In this document: positions 30,363 through 38,811 of the stretch, in pieces
Layout of the letters: every line of letters begins with the position of its first letter
How positions within the stretch are numbered: the stretch's first letter is position 1
Assembly (NCBI RefSeq): GCF_001028175.1
Contig: NZ_AEJF01000009.1
Location: forward strand, 1-49,465
Length of the DNA: 49,465 bases
From: Caballeronia mineralivorans PML1(12)
GTDB lineage: Bacteria; Pseudomonadota; Gammaproteobacteria; Burkholderiales; Burkholderiaceae
Reading direction: 5' to 3'
Translations under genes and position numbers: made by a program
Notes under the pieces: model-generated
Database searches by the model: none
Told to the model about the DNA's origin: nothing
Seen by the model: only the letters and a program-made list of their open reading frames with translations

Positions 30363-31439
30363 TTAACTCAATCTCACCCGTGGGTTGAGCACATCGCAGG
30401 CAATCGCCAGATAACGGTCTGCCGTGCTCTGCAACGTCAAACCGTTGAGCGGGCGCGTGGCTCGCGGCTGCGACAACGCTTCGAGCAACGCGCGGCCGTA
30501 GGCATCGGCGTCGCTGGTATCGAGCAGTTCGACGCCCGGAAAATTGTCGGCAAACGCGAACGAAGGAATCGCATTGCCCACCACAGGAATCCCCGACGCC
30601 AGCGCTTCCAGGAACCCGATGCTATGCGCCTCGAAACTCGACGGCATCGCGAACGCGTGCGAGCTGCGCAAAATCTCCGCGACATTCGACTGCGGCCCGA
30701 TCACCCTCACACGATCCGTCAGTCCCAGGTCGTCCACGAGTTTCAAGATGGCCGCGTGATAGGCCAGGTTTTCGATCACGCCGCACAGCAGCAGACGCAC
30801 ATCCGGCTCGGCTGCGGCAACGCGTGCAAACGCCTGCACAGTCTGCAACTGGTTCTTCTCCGGGATATACCGGCCGATCTGGACAATCTGCCTGAATCCC
30901 GTCGATGGCAGCGGCTCGCTCACCTGCTCGAAACGCGAGATATCGACGCCGTTCGGCACCACGATCATCGAGGGATGCGAGCCGACTTCCTTCACGTAAT
31001 CGTCGATATTCTTCTGCGACACGCCGATCACCGCCTTCGCCCGCCCCGAGAGCAAACGCTCGGCGAACAGCAGCGCGTTGTTAGCGAAGTCATTGGCGCC
31101 GGAGTGCATGACCCAGACGATCGGCACGCGCGTTGGCAACGCACGCACATACAAGGCCGGAATGGTGGCGTGCGCGAAGATAATGTCGGGCTTGAAACGA
31201 CGAATGGCGCGGTGCAGGAACAGCAGCCGGCCTATCTTGCCAAGCGCGCGCTGCGGGAAAAAACAGAGAACATTGTTCGCGCGCAATTCGGCGCTGATAT
31301 GCTCGAAATCGTTGTGTTCCGGCATCAGCGAGGTAATGCAAACGTCATGACCGCCTTGCTGATGCCCAATGGCCACACCTTTTGCAAGCACCTCGGCACC
31401 GGACAATCGGGGTGCAAGAATGACCTGAAGAATTCTCAT
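30363..31439 (-). CDS. GT4-family glycosyltransferase
   Basis: 358 aa GT-B fold retaining glycosyltransferase. MRILQVILAPRLSGAEVLA is the N-terminal acceptor-domain start. VVPNGVDISRF and IVQIGRYIPEKNQLQ are the hinge and donor-domain entry. SSFEAHSIGFLEALASGIPV is the E-x7-E donor site. It likely adds a sugar to LPS, O-antigen or exopolysaccharide; donor and acceptor are unknown. It stands alone between tmRNA and a gene-poor stretch, with its own terminator, and is not in a polysaccharide cluster. Confidence 0.88.
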   Translation of the reverse strand: MRILQVILAPRLSGAEVLAKGVAIGHQQGGHDVCITSLMPEHNDFEHISAELRANNVLCFFPQRALGKIGRLLFLHRAIRRFKPDIIFAHATIPALYVRALPTRVPIVWVMHSGANDFANNALLFAERLLSGRAKAVIGVSQKNIDDYVKEVGSHPSMIVVPNGVDISRFEQVSEPLPSTGFRQIVQIGRYIPEKNQLQTVQAFARVAAAEPDVRLLLCGVIENLAYHAAILKLVDDLGLTDRVRVIGPQSNVAEILRSSHAFAMPSSFEAHSIGFLEALASGIPVVGNAIPSFAFADNFPGVELLDTSDADAYGRALLEALSQPRATRPLNGLTLQSTADRYLAIACDVLNPRVRLS

Positions 31440-31908
31440 TTGATTGTCGTCCCCTCGGCGTTCCGAATGTCCCTTGCGACCGTGCCGTCATACGGATAGT
31501 GCTTATCCGCATCCCCGCGTCACACGCTTCTCTGGCGTGGGCGCCGGCAGCTCGCTTCATTGTTTTTTATGAGAAATAGATGCGTCCAAAATCGAGCACC
31601 AGCTCAATGCACGCACCGATAAGATACCCGAGCGCATCTCGTGGACGCCGCCATCAAGTAGCATTATTCGGTCGGTAATGAGTGGTAACAGACGCTAAGC
31701 CGAAAAACGCGTCGGGCAGACGCTGGCGTGGCGGAAAGTTGGGGCCAAAAGGCAGGGTTAACGCTGTTTGCTCGAAACAAGCCGGATGGTTCGACGGCCT
31801 TTTGGCTGCTGCGATGTGACGATTGAGATGATGGAAAGCAAATCGGCGGCTTCGATGAAAACCGCCGAGCGTGAGTCTGGACTGCTGCGCTATCGGGAGT
31901 CGAGCCGC
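31440..31908. other. Intergenic region with no recognised gene
   Basis: 469 bp without a supported reading frame. The only structure noted is an inverted repeat TCGGCGG-N12-CCGCCGA (31844-31869). It lies past the stop of the small secreted protein on the minus strand and could be a weak terminator. Confidence 0.5.
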
Positions 31909-32172
31909 TTATTGATCCTTCGGACACTGCAAGTTACAGCCGTTTGGATCGCCCAGATCCCCGCGCTTGCGCTTCGCCGATACACCGTCCTGATACTTAT
32001 CGGACGGCGCGGAAGCGGCAAACTGCATCTGCGGATGTTCTTTCAGGCGAAACTGGTCCTGCAGGATGCCGCCAGGAACACCGGGAGAATTCTGGGCAAA
32101 AGCGACGGGCACAAAGGCGACGGCGCTAACAACGAACGCGATCAACGCGGCAACGCTCAAAAGCAATTTCAT
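31909..32172 (-). CDS. Small secreted protein of unknown function
   Basis: 87 aa. A clear signal peptide (MKLLLSVAALIAFVVSAVAF onward, cleavage likely after VAFAQ near 27) leaves about 60 mature residues rich in Gln, Pro and charged residues. Two Cys near the end (GCNLQCPKDQ) are spaced as C-x3-C, which could form a disulfide or bind metal. I do not recognise the family. The gene lies alone, 186 bp downstream of the ModE/LysR-like regulator on the same strand. Confidence 0.7.
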   Translation of the reverse strand: MKLLLSVAALIAFVVSAVAFVPVAFAQNSPGVPGGILQDQFRLKEHPQMQFAASAPSDKYQDGVSAKRKRGDLGDPNGCNLQCPKDQ

Positions 32173-32358
32173 GGCGGCAATAACGGTGAGTAAAACGGTG
32201 ATCGGTTAAACGTTTGGTCAGCGGCGTATTCCGGATCCTGCTTATGAGCGACATCAACACATCGCATGCAAATCCACCGGCCTTCTCCGCTATCCATGAG
32301 GTTAGCGTAATTCTAAACGTAAGGCTTTGGATCAGCAGGACGCACAGCCTCGATTTAG

Positions 32359-33447
32359 TTACCGCTCGTTTCCGGTCGCCCCGCTGAGGGCCGACTCGAG
32401 TTCGAGCAGTTGCCCACAAAAAGTCGGGTCATAACCTTCCAGATGCGTGACGCTGTCACGGAATGCGTCGCTGCGCAAAATCTCAAGCACGCCACCGAGC
32501 CGGGCATCGTCGAGTTTGTCGCGATCGCACGCGAACAAATAGTCCTCGTCTATAACGGGGATGAAGTCGAGCGCGAACTGTTGCGCCGCGGGCTGCACGC
32601 CGAAACCCAGATCGGCCATACCGCTCGCGACGAACGCGGCGATAGCCGAATGGGTGAGCTCTGCGGTGGCGTAGCCGTTGATTGTCGCGGGATCGACGCC
32701 GATCTGGCGCAGCGCCAAGTCCAACAGCATACGCGTGCCCGATCCGGGCTGACGATTGACGAAGCGGATGTCGTCGCGGGCGAGATCGTGCAAGCCGCGT
32801 ATGCCTTTCGGATTGCCTTTCGGCAGAAACAGGCCCTGCGTGCGCCGCGTCAGATGAATCAGCCGATGCCGCCCCGCGTCGAGCCAGGGCCGGTAGATCT
32901 CGGCGCAACTCGCGCGGAATTCACCGATAGGCAAGTGAAAACCGGCCAGCTCGCACTCGCCACGCGCGAGCGCACTCACCGCTTCGGCGCTCTCGCGGTA
33001 TTTGATGTCGGCGGGAATTCGCTTGGCGGCTAGCGCACCCACCAGTGCCGCAACCGCGTACCCGTGCGATGCGTGAATCCGTATCTCGCCGACCGTGCGC
33101 GACAGCCGCCGGTTCAGCTCGCCGGCCACTTCGCTCGCCAGAGCCTGAAGCGGCCCGTCGAGCCGCTCGTTCGATAAACGCTGCGCCCGCAACACCGCCT
33201 CGCCGAGTTCCGAGAGCACCGACCCGCGTCCGCGCGACTTCGTAATCAGCGCGCCACCCAGCCGTGTTTCAATTTCACGCAATAGGCCCCACGCGTGCCG
33301 ATAGGACAAACCCTTAGCCGACGCAGCTTGCGCAATGCTGCCTGTCTGCGAAACCAGCAGCAAAAGCGGCACGGCCGCGCTGAGACTGGCTTCGCGGCCG
33401 GCCGCGTCGCGCAGGACGAGTTCGGTACGGCATTCGACATCGATCAT
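32359..33447 (-). CDS. ModE/LysR-like regulator with periplasmic-binding-like domain
   Basis: 362 aa. The N-terminal winged helix (about 20-90; SQTGSIAQAASAKGLSYRHA, then LRAQRL) resembles ModE and LysR HTH domains. The C-terminal two-thirds (about 115-340) is a PBP-like domain of the kind found with molybdate or molybdopterin proteins, with NRQPGSGTRMLLDLAL as its clearest motif. It is divergent from the molybdenum-dependent formate dehydrogenase operon, in the position of FdsR of Cupriavidus, so it probably controls fds in response to formate or molybdate. The ligand is inferred only from context. Confidence 0.82.
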   Translation of the reverse strand: MIDVECRTELVLRDAAGREASLSAAVPLLLLVSQTGSIAQAASAKGLSYRHAWGLLREIETRLGGALITKSRGRGSVLSELGEAVLRAQRLSNERLDGPLQALASEVAGELNRRLSRTVGEIRIHASHGYAVAALVGALAAKRIPADIKYRESAEAVSALARGECELAGFHLPIGEFRASCAEIYRPWLDAGRHRLIHLTRRTQGLFLPKGNPKGIRGLHDLARDDIRFVNRQPGSGTRMLLDLALRQIGVDPATINGYATAELTHSAIAAFVASGMADLGFGVQPAAQQFALDFIPVIDEDYLFACDRDKLDDARLGGVLEILRSDAFRDSVTHLEGYDPTFCGQLLELESALSGATGNER

Positions 33448-33498
33448 ATGTACCTTCAGTTCCTATTGCCATCGGCCGGATAGCCTCGTATCTTGCAT

Positions 33499-33556
33499 AT
33501 CACGGGCTCGGTGCTGCAATTATAAGACCGATATATGCATTCATAAAACATATGCC
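33499..33556. promoter_or_regulatory. fds/regulator divergent control region
   Basis: The 129-bp gap holds a TATAAG (33521-33526) and an AT-rich stretch. In it ATATG-N11-CATAT (about 33533-33553) forms an inverted repeat, and GCATAT recurs nearby. The AT-rich TATAT elements resemble ModE-type sites only loosely. No -10/-35 pair is certain. Confidence 0.4.
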
Positions 33557-33576
33557 GAGCAATGGAGACTTCCCCC

Positions 33577-34077
33577 ATGATCCAGATGTCCCACAACACC
33601 CCGAATCAGCCGGCCGGCACACCCGAAGAGCGCGTCGCGCGTCATCTGAAAAAGGATGCGTCGCTGCTCGCGGTGCTGCACGCCATTCAGGACGAGGCCG
33701 GCTACATTCCCGCCGACGTCATCGGCCCGCTCGCTCAGGCCATGTCGCTTTCGCGCGCGGAAGTGCACGGCGTGATCACCTATTACCACCATTTCCGCTC
33801 CGAGCCGCCCGCACGCGTGACCGTGCAGTTATGTCGCGCCGAGGCCTGCCGGAGCATGGGAACGGAGGCGCTGGCGGCGCATATCGAAGGGCATACGGGA
33901 TGCAAGTTCGATTCCGGTCACCAGCCTGATACTGAATTGGAAACTGTGTATTGCCTCGGGCAATGCGCGTTGTCGCCGGCCATGACCATCAACGGCGAGT
34001 TGTACGCGCGCGTCACGCCGCAGAAGTTCGATCGGCTCTATGAAGCGGCACGCGCGAGCGCGGAGGACTTGGTATGA
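33577..34077 (+). CDS. fdsG: Formate dehydrogenase gamma subunit
   Basis: 166 aa, NuoE-like [2Fe-2S] subunit of the soluble NAD-dependent molybdenum formate dehydrogenase. VQLCRAEACRSMG and VYCLGQCALSPAM supply four Cys ligands. ILHAIQDEAGYIP-type text (AVLHAIQDEAGYIPADV) is the NuoE N-terminal motif. I choose ATG at 33577 with GGAG 9 nt upstream over the ATG at 33562, which contains that GGAG. It overlaps fdsB by 4 bp (ATGA). Confidence 0.94.
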   Translation: MIQMSHNTPNQPAGTPEERVARHLKKDASLLAVLHAIQDEAGYIPADVIGPLAQAMSLSRAEVHGVITYYHHFRSEPPARVTVQLCRAEACRSMGTEALAAHIEGHTGCKFDSGHQPDTELETVYCLGQCALSPAMTINGELYARVTPQKFDRLYEAARASAEDLV

Positions 34078-35630
34078 CACGCATCTACGTCCCCTGCGAT
34101 TCGTCGGCATTGGCGCTCGGCGCCGATCGCGTCGCGCTTGCCGTTGCGGCTGAAGCTCAGAAACGCGGTATTGAAGTCGAGATCGTGCGCAACGGTTCAC
34201 GCGGCATGTTGTGGCTCGAACCGCTGGTCGAAGTGGAAACGGCGCAAGGCCGCATCGGTTATTCGAATGTCGATGAAGACGATGTAGCCGCTCTCTTCGA
34301 TGCCGATCTCGCAAACGGCGGCGCGCACGAGAAACGTCTCGGTGTGGTCGATGCGCTGCCCTGGCTTGCCAAACAGCAACGCCTGACGTTCGCGCGCATT
34401 GGCATCACGGACCCGCTTTCCACCGATGACTACGTGAAGCATGGCGGCCTCGAAGGTTTGCGCAAAGCACTCGAAACCGACGGCGATGCTGCTTGCGAAG
34501 CGTTGCTCGAATCGGGCTTGCGCGGACGCGGCGGCGCGGCGTTCCCGGCCGGTATCAAATGGCGCACGGTACGCGCGGCAAAGGCGCCGCAGAAGTACAT
34601 CGTCTGCAACGCCGACGAAGGCGATTCCGGCACGTTCTCTGACCGGCTGGTCATGGAAAGCGACCCGTATATGTTGATCGAAGGGATGATCATTGCGGGG
34701 ATCGTGACCAAGGCGACGAAGGGCTACATCTATGTGCGCAGCGAATATCCGCACTCGATCGCCACGCTCACTCGCGCGATCGATAAAGCACGCAATGCCG
34801 GCTGGCTTGGCACAAGCGTGCTTGGCAGCGACAAGGCGTTCGAACTCGAAGTCGCCAAAGGCGCTGGTTCGTATGTCTGCGGCGAGGAAACGGCGCTGCT
34901 CGAATCGCTGGAAGGCAAACGCGGCGTGGTCCGGGCGAAGCCGCCCGTGCCTGCGCTCGTCGGCTTGTTCGGTCAGCCGACCGTGATCAATAACGTCATT
35001 ACTTTGGCGACCGTACCGATCATCTTCGCCAAGGGCGCGGCGTTTTATCGCGACTTCGGCATGGGCCGCTCGCGCGGCACGCTGCCGTTCCAGATAGCAG
35101 GCAACGTGAAGCAAGGCGGCCTTGTGGAACTGGCGTTCGGCGTGACCTTGCGTGAACTGATCTATGAATATGGCGGCGGCACGGCAAGCGGCCGGCCGGC
35201 GCGCGCGGCGCAAGTCGGTGGCCCGCTCGGCACGTATCTGCCGGAAAGCCAGTGGGATATTCCCATGGACTATGAAGTCTACGCGGCGGTCGGCGCGGTG
35301 GTCGGACATGGCGGTATCGTGATTCATGACGACACCTCGAATCTCGCCGATCTCGCCCAGTACGCGATGCACTTTTGCGCCGTCGAATCGTGCGGCAAGT
35401 GCACCCCGTGCCGTATCGGTTCCACGCGCGGTGTTGAAGTCATCGCGAAGATCCGTGCCGGCGATACCTCGCCCAAACAGGTCACGCTGCTGCGCGATCT
35501 CTGCGACACCATGGTTTCCGGATCGCTCTGCGCCATGGGCGGCATGACGCCGTATCCGGTGCTGTCCGCACTCGATCATTTCCCCGAAGACTTCGGTCTT
35601 TCGCAAAAGCCGTCGCAGAAAGCGGCTTAA
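34074..35630 (+). CDS. fdsB: Formate dehydrogenase beta subunit
   Basis: 518 aa, NuoF-like flavoprotein that passes electrons from the iron-sulfur chain to NAD. An N-terminal thioredoxin-like region is fused before the NuoF part. GLRGRGGAAFPAGIKW and CNADEGDSGTFSDR bind FMN, and AGSYVCGEETALLESLEG binds NAD. ESCGKCTPCRIGS plus a later Cys (DLCDTMVSGSLCAMGG) hold the [4Fe-4S] cluster. Translationally coupled to fdsG. Confidence 0.96.
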   Translation: MTRIYVPCDSSALALGADRVALAVAAEAQKRGIEVEIVRNGSRGMLWLEPLVEVETAQGRIGYSNVDEDDVAALFDADLANGGAHEKRLGVVDALPWLAKQQRLTFARIGITDPLSTDDYVKHGGLEGLRKALETDGDAACEALLESGLRGRGGAAFPAGIKWRTVRAAKAPQKYIVCNADEGDSGTFSDRLVMESDPYMLIEGMIIAGIVTKATKGYIYVRSEYPHSIATLTRAIDKARNAGWLGTSVLGSDKAFELEVAKGAGSYVCGEETALLESLEGKRGVVRAKPPVPALVGLFGQPTVINNVITLATVPIIFAKGAAFYRDFGMGRSRGTLPFQIAGNVKQGGLVELAFGVTLRELIYEYGGGTASGRPARAAQVGGPLGTYLPESQWDIPMDYEVYAAVGAVVGHGGIVIHDDTSNLADLAQYAMHFCAVESCGKCTPCRIGSTRGVEVIAKIRAGDTSPKQVTLLRDLCDTMVSGSLCAMGGMTPYPVLSALDHFPEDFGLSQKPSQKAA

Positions 35631-35643
35631 GAAGGAGCAAAAA

Positions 35644-38556
35644 ATGTCCAACTCATCCTGCGGTTCCGGCAATTGCGCGTGCAAGACGAAACTGCGCGAT
35701 CCCTTCGACGAGACCGACTACGGCACGCCATTTCGCCATGCCGACATCGACGTGACGCTCGACATCGACGGTACATCCGTCACGGTGCCGGCCGGCACGT
35801 CGGTGATGCGCGCGGCGATCGAGGCCGGTGTCAACGTGCCGAAACTCTGCGCGACGGATTCGCTTGAGCCGTTCGGTTCGTGCCGCCTGTGCCTGGTTGA
35901 AATCGAAGGCAAGCGCGGTTATCCGGCGTCGTGCACGACGCCCGTTGAAGCCGGCATGAAAGTGCGTACGCAGACGGACAAGCTGCAGTCGCTGCGCAAG
36001 AACGTGATGGAGTTGTACATCTCCGATCACCCGCTCGATTGCCTCACCTGCCCCGCCAACGGCGATTGCGAATTGCAGGACATGGCGGGCGTGGTCGGCT
36101 TGCGTGAGGTTCGATACGGCTACGAAGGCGCCAATCACCTGAAGGACAAGAAGGACGAGTCGAATCCGTATTTCACGTACGACGCGTCGAAGTGCATCGT
36201 CTGCAATCGCTGCGTGCGCGCGTGCGAGGAAACGCAGGGAACGTTCGCGCTGACCATCGCGGGGCGTGGGTTTGAATCGCGCGTTGCCGCGAGCGAAAGC
36301 CAGCCGTTCATGGAATCGGAATGCGTCTCGTGCGGCGCGTGCGTGGCAGCTTGCCCGACCGCGACGCTGCAGGAAAAAACCGTCATCATGCTCGGCCAGC
36401 CCGAGCATTCGATCACGACGACGTGCGCGTATTGCGGCGTCGGCTGTTCATTGAAAGCCGAGATGAAAGGCAGCCAGGTCGTGCGCATGGTGCCGAACAA
36501 GAACGGCGACGCCAACGACGGCCACGCGTGCGTAAAGGGCCGCTTTGCATGGGGCTACGCCACGCACAAGGACCGCATCACCAAGCCGATGATCCGCGCC
36601 AAGATCACCGATCCGTGGCGCGAAGTGAGCTGGGACGAAGCGCTCTCCTACGCGGCCAGCGAATTCCGGCGCATCCAGGACAAGCACGGCGTGGATTCGA
36701 TCGGCGGGATTACATCGTCGAGATGCACGAACGAGGAAACCTACCTCGTGCAGAAACTCGTGCGCGCGGCGTTTGGCAACAACAACGTCGATACCTGTGC
36801 CCGCGTTTGCCACTCGCCGACCGGGTACGGCCTGAAGACGACGCTGGGCGAATCGGCGGGAACGCAGACCTTTGCGTCGGTCGAGAAAGCCGACGTGATC
36901 GTCGTGATCGGTGCGAATCCGACCGATGGCCACCCCGTGTTCGCATCGCGGCTGAAACGCCGGGTGCGCGAAGGTGCGCAACTGATCGTGGTGGACCCGC
37001 GCCGGATTGATATCGTCGATACGCCGCACGTGAAGGCGTCACATCATCTGGCGTTGCGGCCCGGCACGAACGTCGCGATGGTCAACGCGCTCGCCCACGT
37101 GATCGTGACCGAAGGCCTGGTGAAGGAAGATTTCGTGGCCGAACGCTGCGATCCGCGCGCGTTCCAGCAATGGCGCGACTTCATCGCCCTTGAAGAAAAC
37201 TCGCCCGAAGCAATGGAAGCCATCACCGGCGTGCCGGCGCAAGCGGTACGCGAAGCCGCGCGCATCTACGCGAACGCCGGCAACGGTGCGATCTACTATG
37301 GCCTTGGCGTGACCGAACATGCGCAAGGTTCGACGATGGTCATGGGTATCGCGAACCTCGCGATGGCAACGGGTAACGTCGGCCGCGAAGGCGTGGGCGT
37401 GAATCCGCTGCGTGGTCAGAACAACGTGCAGGGTTCCTGCGACATGGGTTCGTTCCCGCACGAGTTGCCCGGTTACCGTCATATCAGCGACGCGGCTGTG
37501 CGCGCGTTGTTCGAAGAAGCGTGGAGCGTCAAACTGCAATCGGAACCGGGCCTGCGCATTCCGAACATGTTCGACGCCGCTGTGCACGGCAGCTTCCTGG
37601 GCCTTTATTGCCAGGGCGAGGATATCGTTCAATCCGATCCGAATACACAGCACGTGGCGAAGGCGTTGTCGTCGATGGAATGCATCGTCGTACAGGACAT
37701 CTTCCTCAACGAGACCGCCAAGTACGCACACGTGTTCCTGCCGGGTTCATCGTTCCTCGAAAAGGACGGCACGTTCACCAACGCAGAACGCCGCATCTCG
37801 CGCGTGCGCAAGGTCATGCCGCCGCTGCCCGGTCTGGCCGACTGGGAGGTGACGATCAAGCTTGCCCGCGCGCTCGGTTATGAAATGAACTACACGCATC
37901 CGTCGCAGATCATGGACGAGATCGCGAGCCTGACGCCCACGTTCACCGGCGTGTCGTACAAACGCCTCGATGAACTCGGCAGCATCCAGTGGCCGTGCAA
38001 CGCGCAAGCGCCGGATGGCACGCCGACGATGCACATCGATCAATTCGTGCGTGGCAAAGGCCGCTTCGTGATCACGAAGTTCATCGCGACGCCCGAGAAG
38101 GTCACGCGCAAATTCCCGCTGCTGCTGACGACGGGCCGCATCCTGTCGCAGTACAACGTGGGCGCGCAGACGCGGCGCACGGAAAATTCGCGCTGGCATG
38201 ACGAGGACCGGCTGGAGATTCATCCGCACGATGCCGAGGAGCGCGGGATCAAGACGGACGATTGGGTGGGGATTGAATCGCGTGCCGGGCAGACCGTGCT
38301 GCGCGCGAAGATCACCGAACGGATGCAGCCGGGCGTGGTGTACACGACGTTCCACTTCCCTGAATCCGGCGCGAACGTGATCACCACGGATTCCTCCGAT
38401 TGGGCCACGAATTGCCCCGAGTACAAGGTGACGGCGGTGCAGGTCATGCCAGTGGAACAACCGTCGCAATGGCAGAAGGATTATTCGCGTTTCAACACGC
38501 AGCAGTTGGAGTTTCTCCAGTTGCGTGATGCGGCTGTCACGTCGTCGGGGAAATAA
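35644..38556 (+). CDS. fdsA: Formate dehydrogenase alpha (catalytic) subunit
   Basis: 970 aa Mo-bisMGD enzyme converting formate and NAD to CO2 and NADH. The N terminus is NuoG-like: a [2Fe-2S] domain (Cys70, 80, 83, 97), a His-ligated cluster (His129, Cys133, 136, 142) and two [4Fe-4S] sites (Cys184-194, Cys227-237). The catalytic domain starts at CAYCGVGCSLKAEM. CARVCHSPTGYGL carries Cys389 (Mo ligand; Cys rather than Sec) and His390. It ends with a molybdopterin-binding domain. AAGAAGGAG precedes the ATG. Confidence 0.97.
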   Translation: MSNSSCGSGNCACKTKLRDPFDETDYGTPFRHADIDVTLDIDGTSVTVPAGTSVMRAAIEAGVNVPKLCATDSLEPFGSCRLCLVEIEGKRGYPASCTTPVEAGMKVRTQTDKLQSLRKNVMELYISDHPLDCLTCPANGDCELQDMAGVVGLREVRYGYEGANHLKDKKDESNPYFTYDASKCIVCNRCVRACEETQGTFALTIAGRGFESRVAASESQPFMESECVSCGACVAACPTATLQEKTVIMLGQPEHSITTTCAYCGVGCSLKAEMKGSQVVRMVPNKNGDANDGHACVKGRFAWGYATHKDRITKPMIRAKITDPWREVSWDEALSYAASEFRRIQDKHGVDSIGGITSSRCTNEETYLVQKLVRAAFGNNNVDTCARVCHSPTGYGLKTTLGESAGTQTFASVEKADVIVVIGANPTDGHPVFASRLKRRVREGAQLIVVDPRRIDIVDTPHVKASHHLALRPGTNVAMVNALAHVIVTEGLVKEDFVAERCDPRAFQQWRDFIALEENSPEAMEAITGVPAQAVREAARIYANAGNGAIYYGLGVTEHAQGSTMVMGIANLAMATGNVGREGVGVNPLRGQNNVQGSCDMGSFPHELPGYRHISDAAVRALFEEAWSVKLQSEPGLRIPNMFDAAVHGSFLGLYCQGEDIVQSDPNTQHVAKALSSMECIVVQDIFLNETAKYAHVFLPGSSFLEKDGTFTNAERRISRVRKVMPPLPGLADWEVTIKLARALGYEMNYTHPSQIMDEIASLTPTFTGVSYKRLDELGSIQWPCNAQAPDGTPTMHIDQFVRGKGRFVITKFIATPEKVTRKFPLLLTTGRILSQYNVGAQTRRTENSRWHDEDRLEIHPHDAEERGIKTDDWVGIESRAGQTVLRAKITERMQPGVVYTTFHFPESGANVITTDSSDWATNCPEYKVTAVQVMPVEQPSQWQKDYSRFNTQQLEFLQLRDAAVTSSGK

Positions 38557-38558
38557 TC

Positions 38559-38807
38559 ATGGATGTGAACAGCCTGATCGAAATGGCGAACCAGATCGGT
38601 GAATTTTTCGATTCGATGCCCGATCGCCCGGAAGCGCTCGATAGTGTCGCCGATCACATTCACCGGTTCTGGGCGCCACGGATGAGGATCGCGTTGCTTA
38701 ACGGGTTGGATGATCCGGGCGTTGTTGCCGCGCTCGAACCAATCGTGCTGGAAGCGCTGACGAAACATCGGGTGACGTTGACGCCGGCGGCCGCGCCGGT
38801 CGCGTGA
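38559..38807 (+). CDS. fdsD: Formate dehydrogenase delta subunit
   Basis: 82 aa FdsD; a small subunit needed for the stable or active FDH complex. IGEFFDSMPDRPEALDSVAD and HIHRFWAPRMR are the family motifs. It begins 2 bp after fdsA. In Cupriavidus the sulfur-transfer chaperone gene fdsC lies between fdsA and fdsD, but there is none here. The next gene converges from the other strand 4 bp away. Confidence 0.93.
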   Translation: MDVNSLIEMANQIGEFFDSMPDRPEALDSVADHIHRFWAPRMRIALLNGLDDPGVVAALEPIVLEALTKHRVTLTPAAAPVA

Positions 38808-38811
38808 TCGT

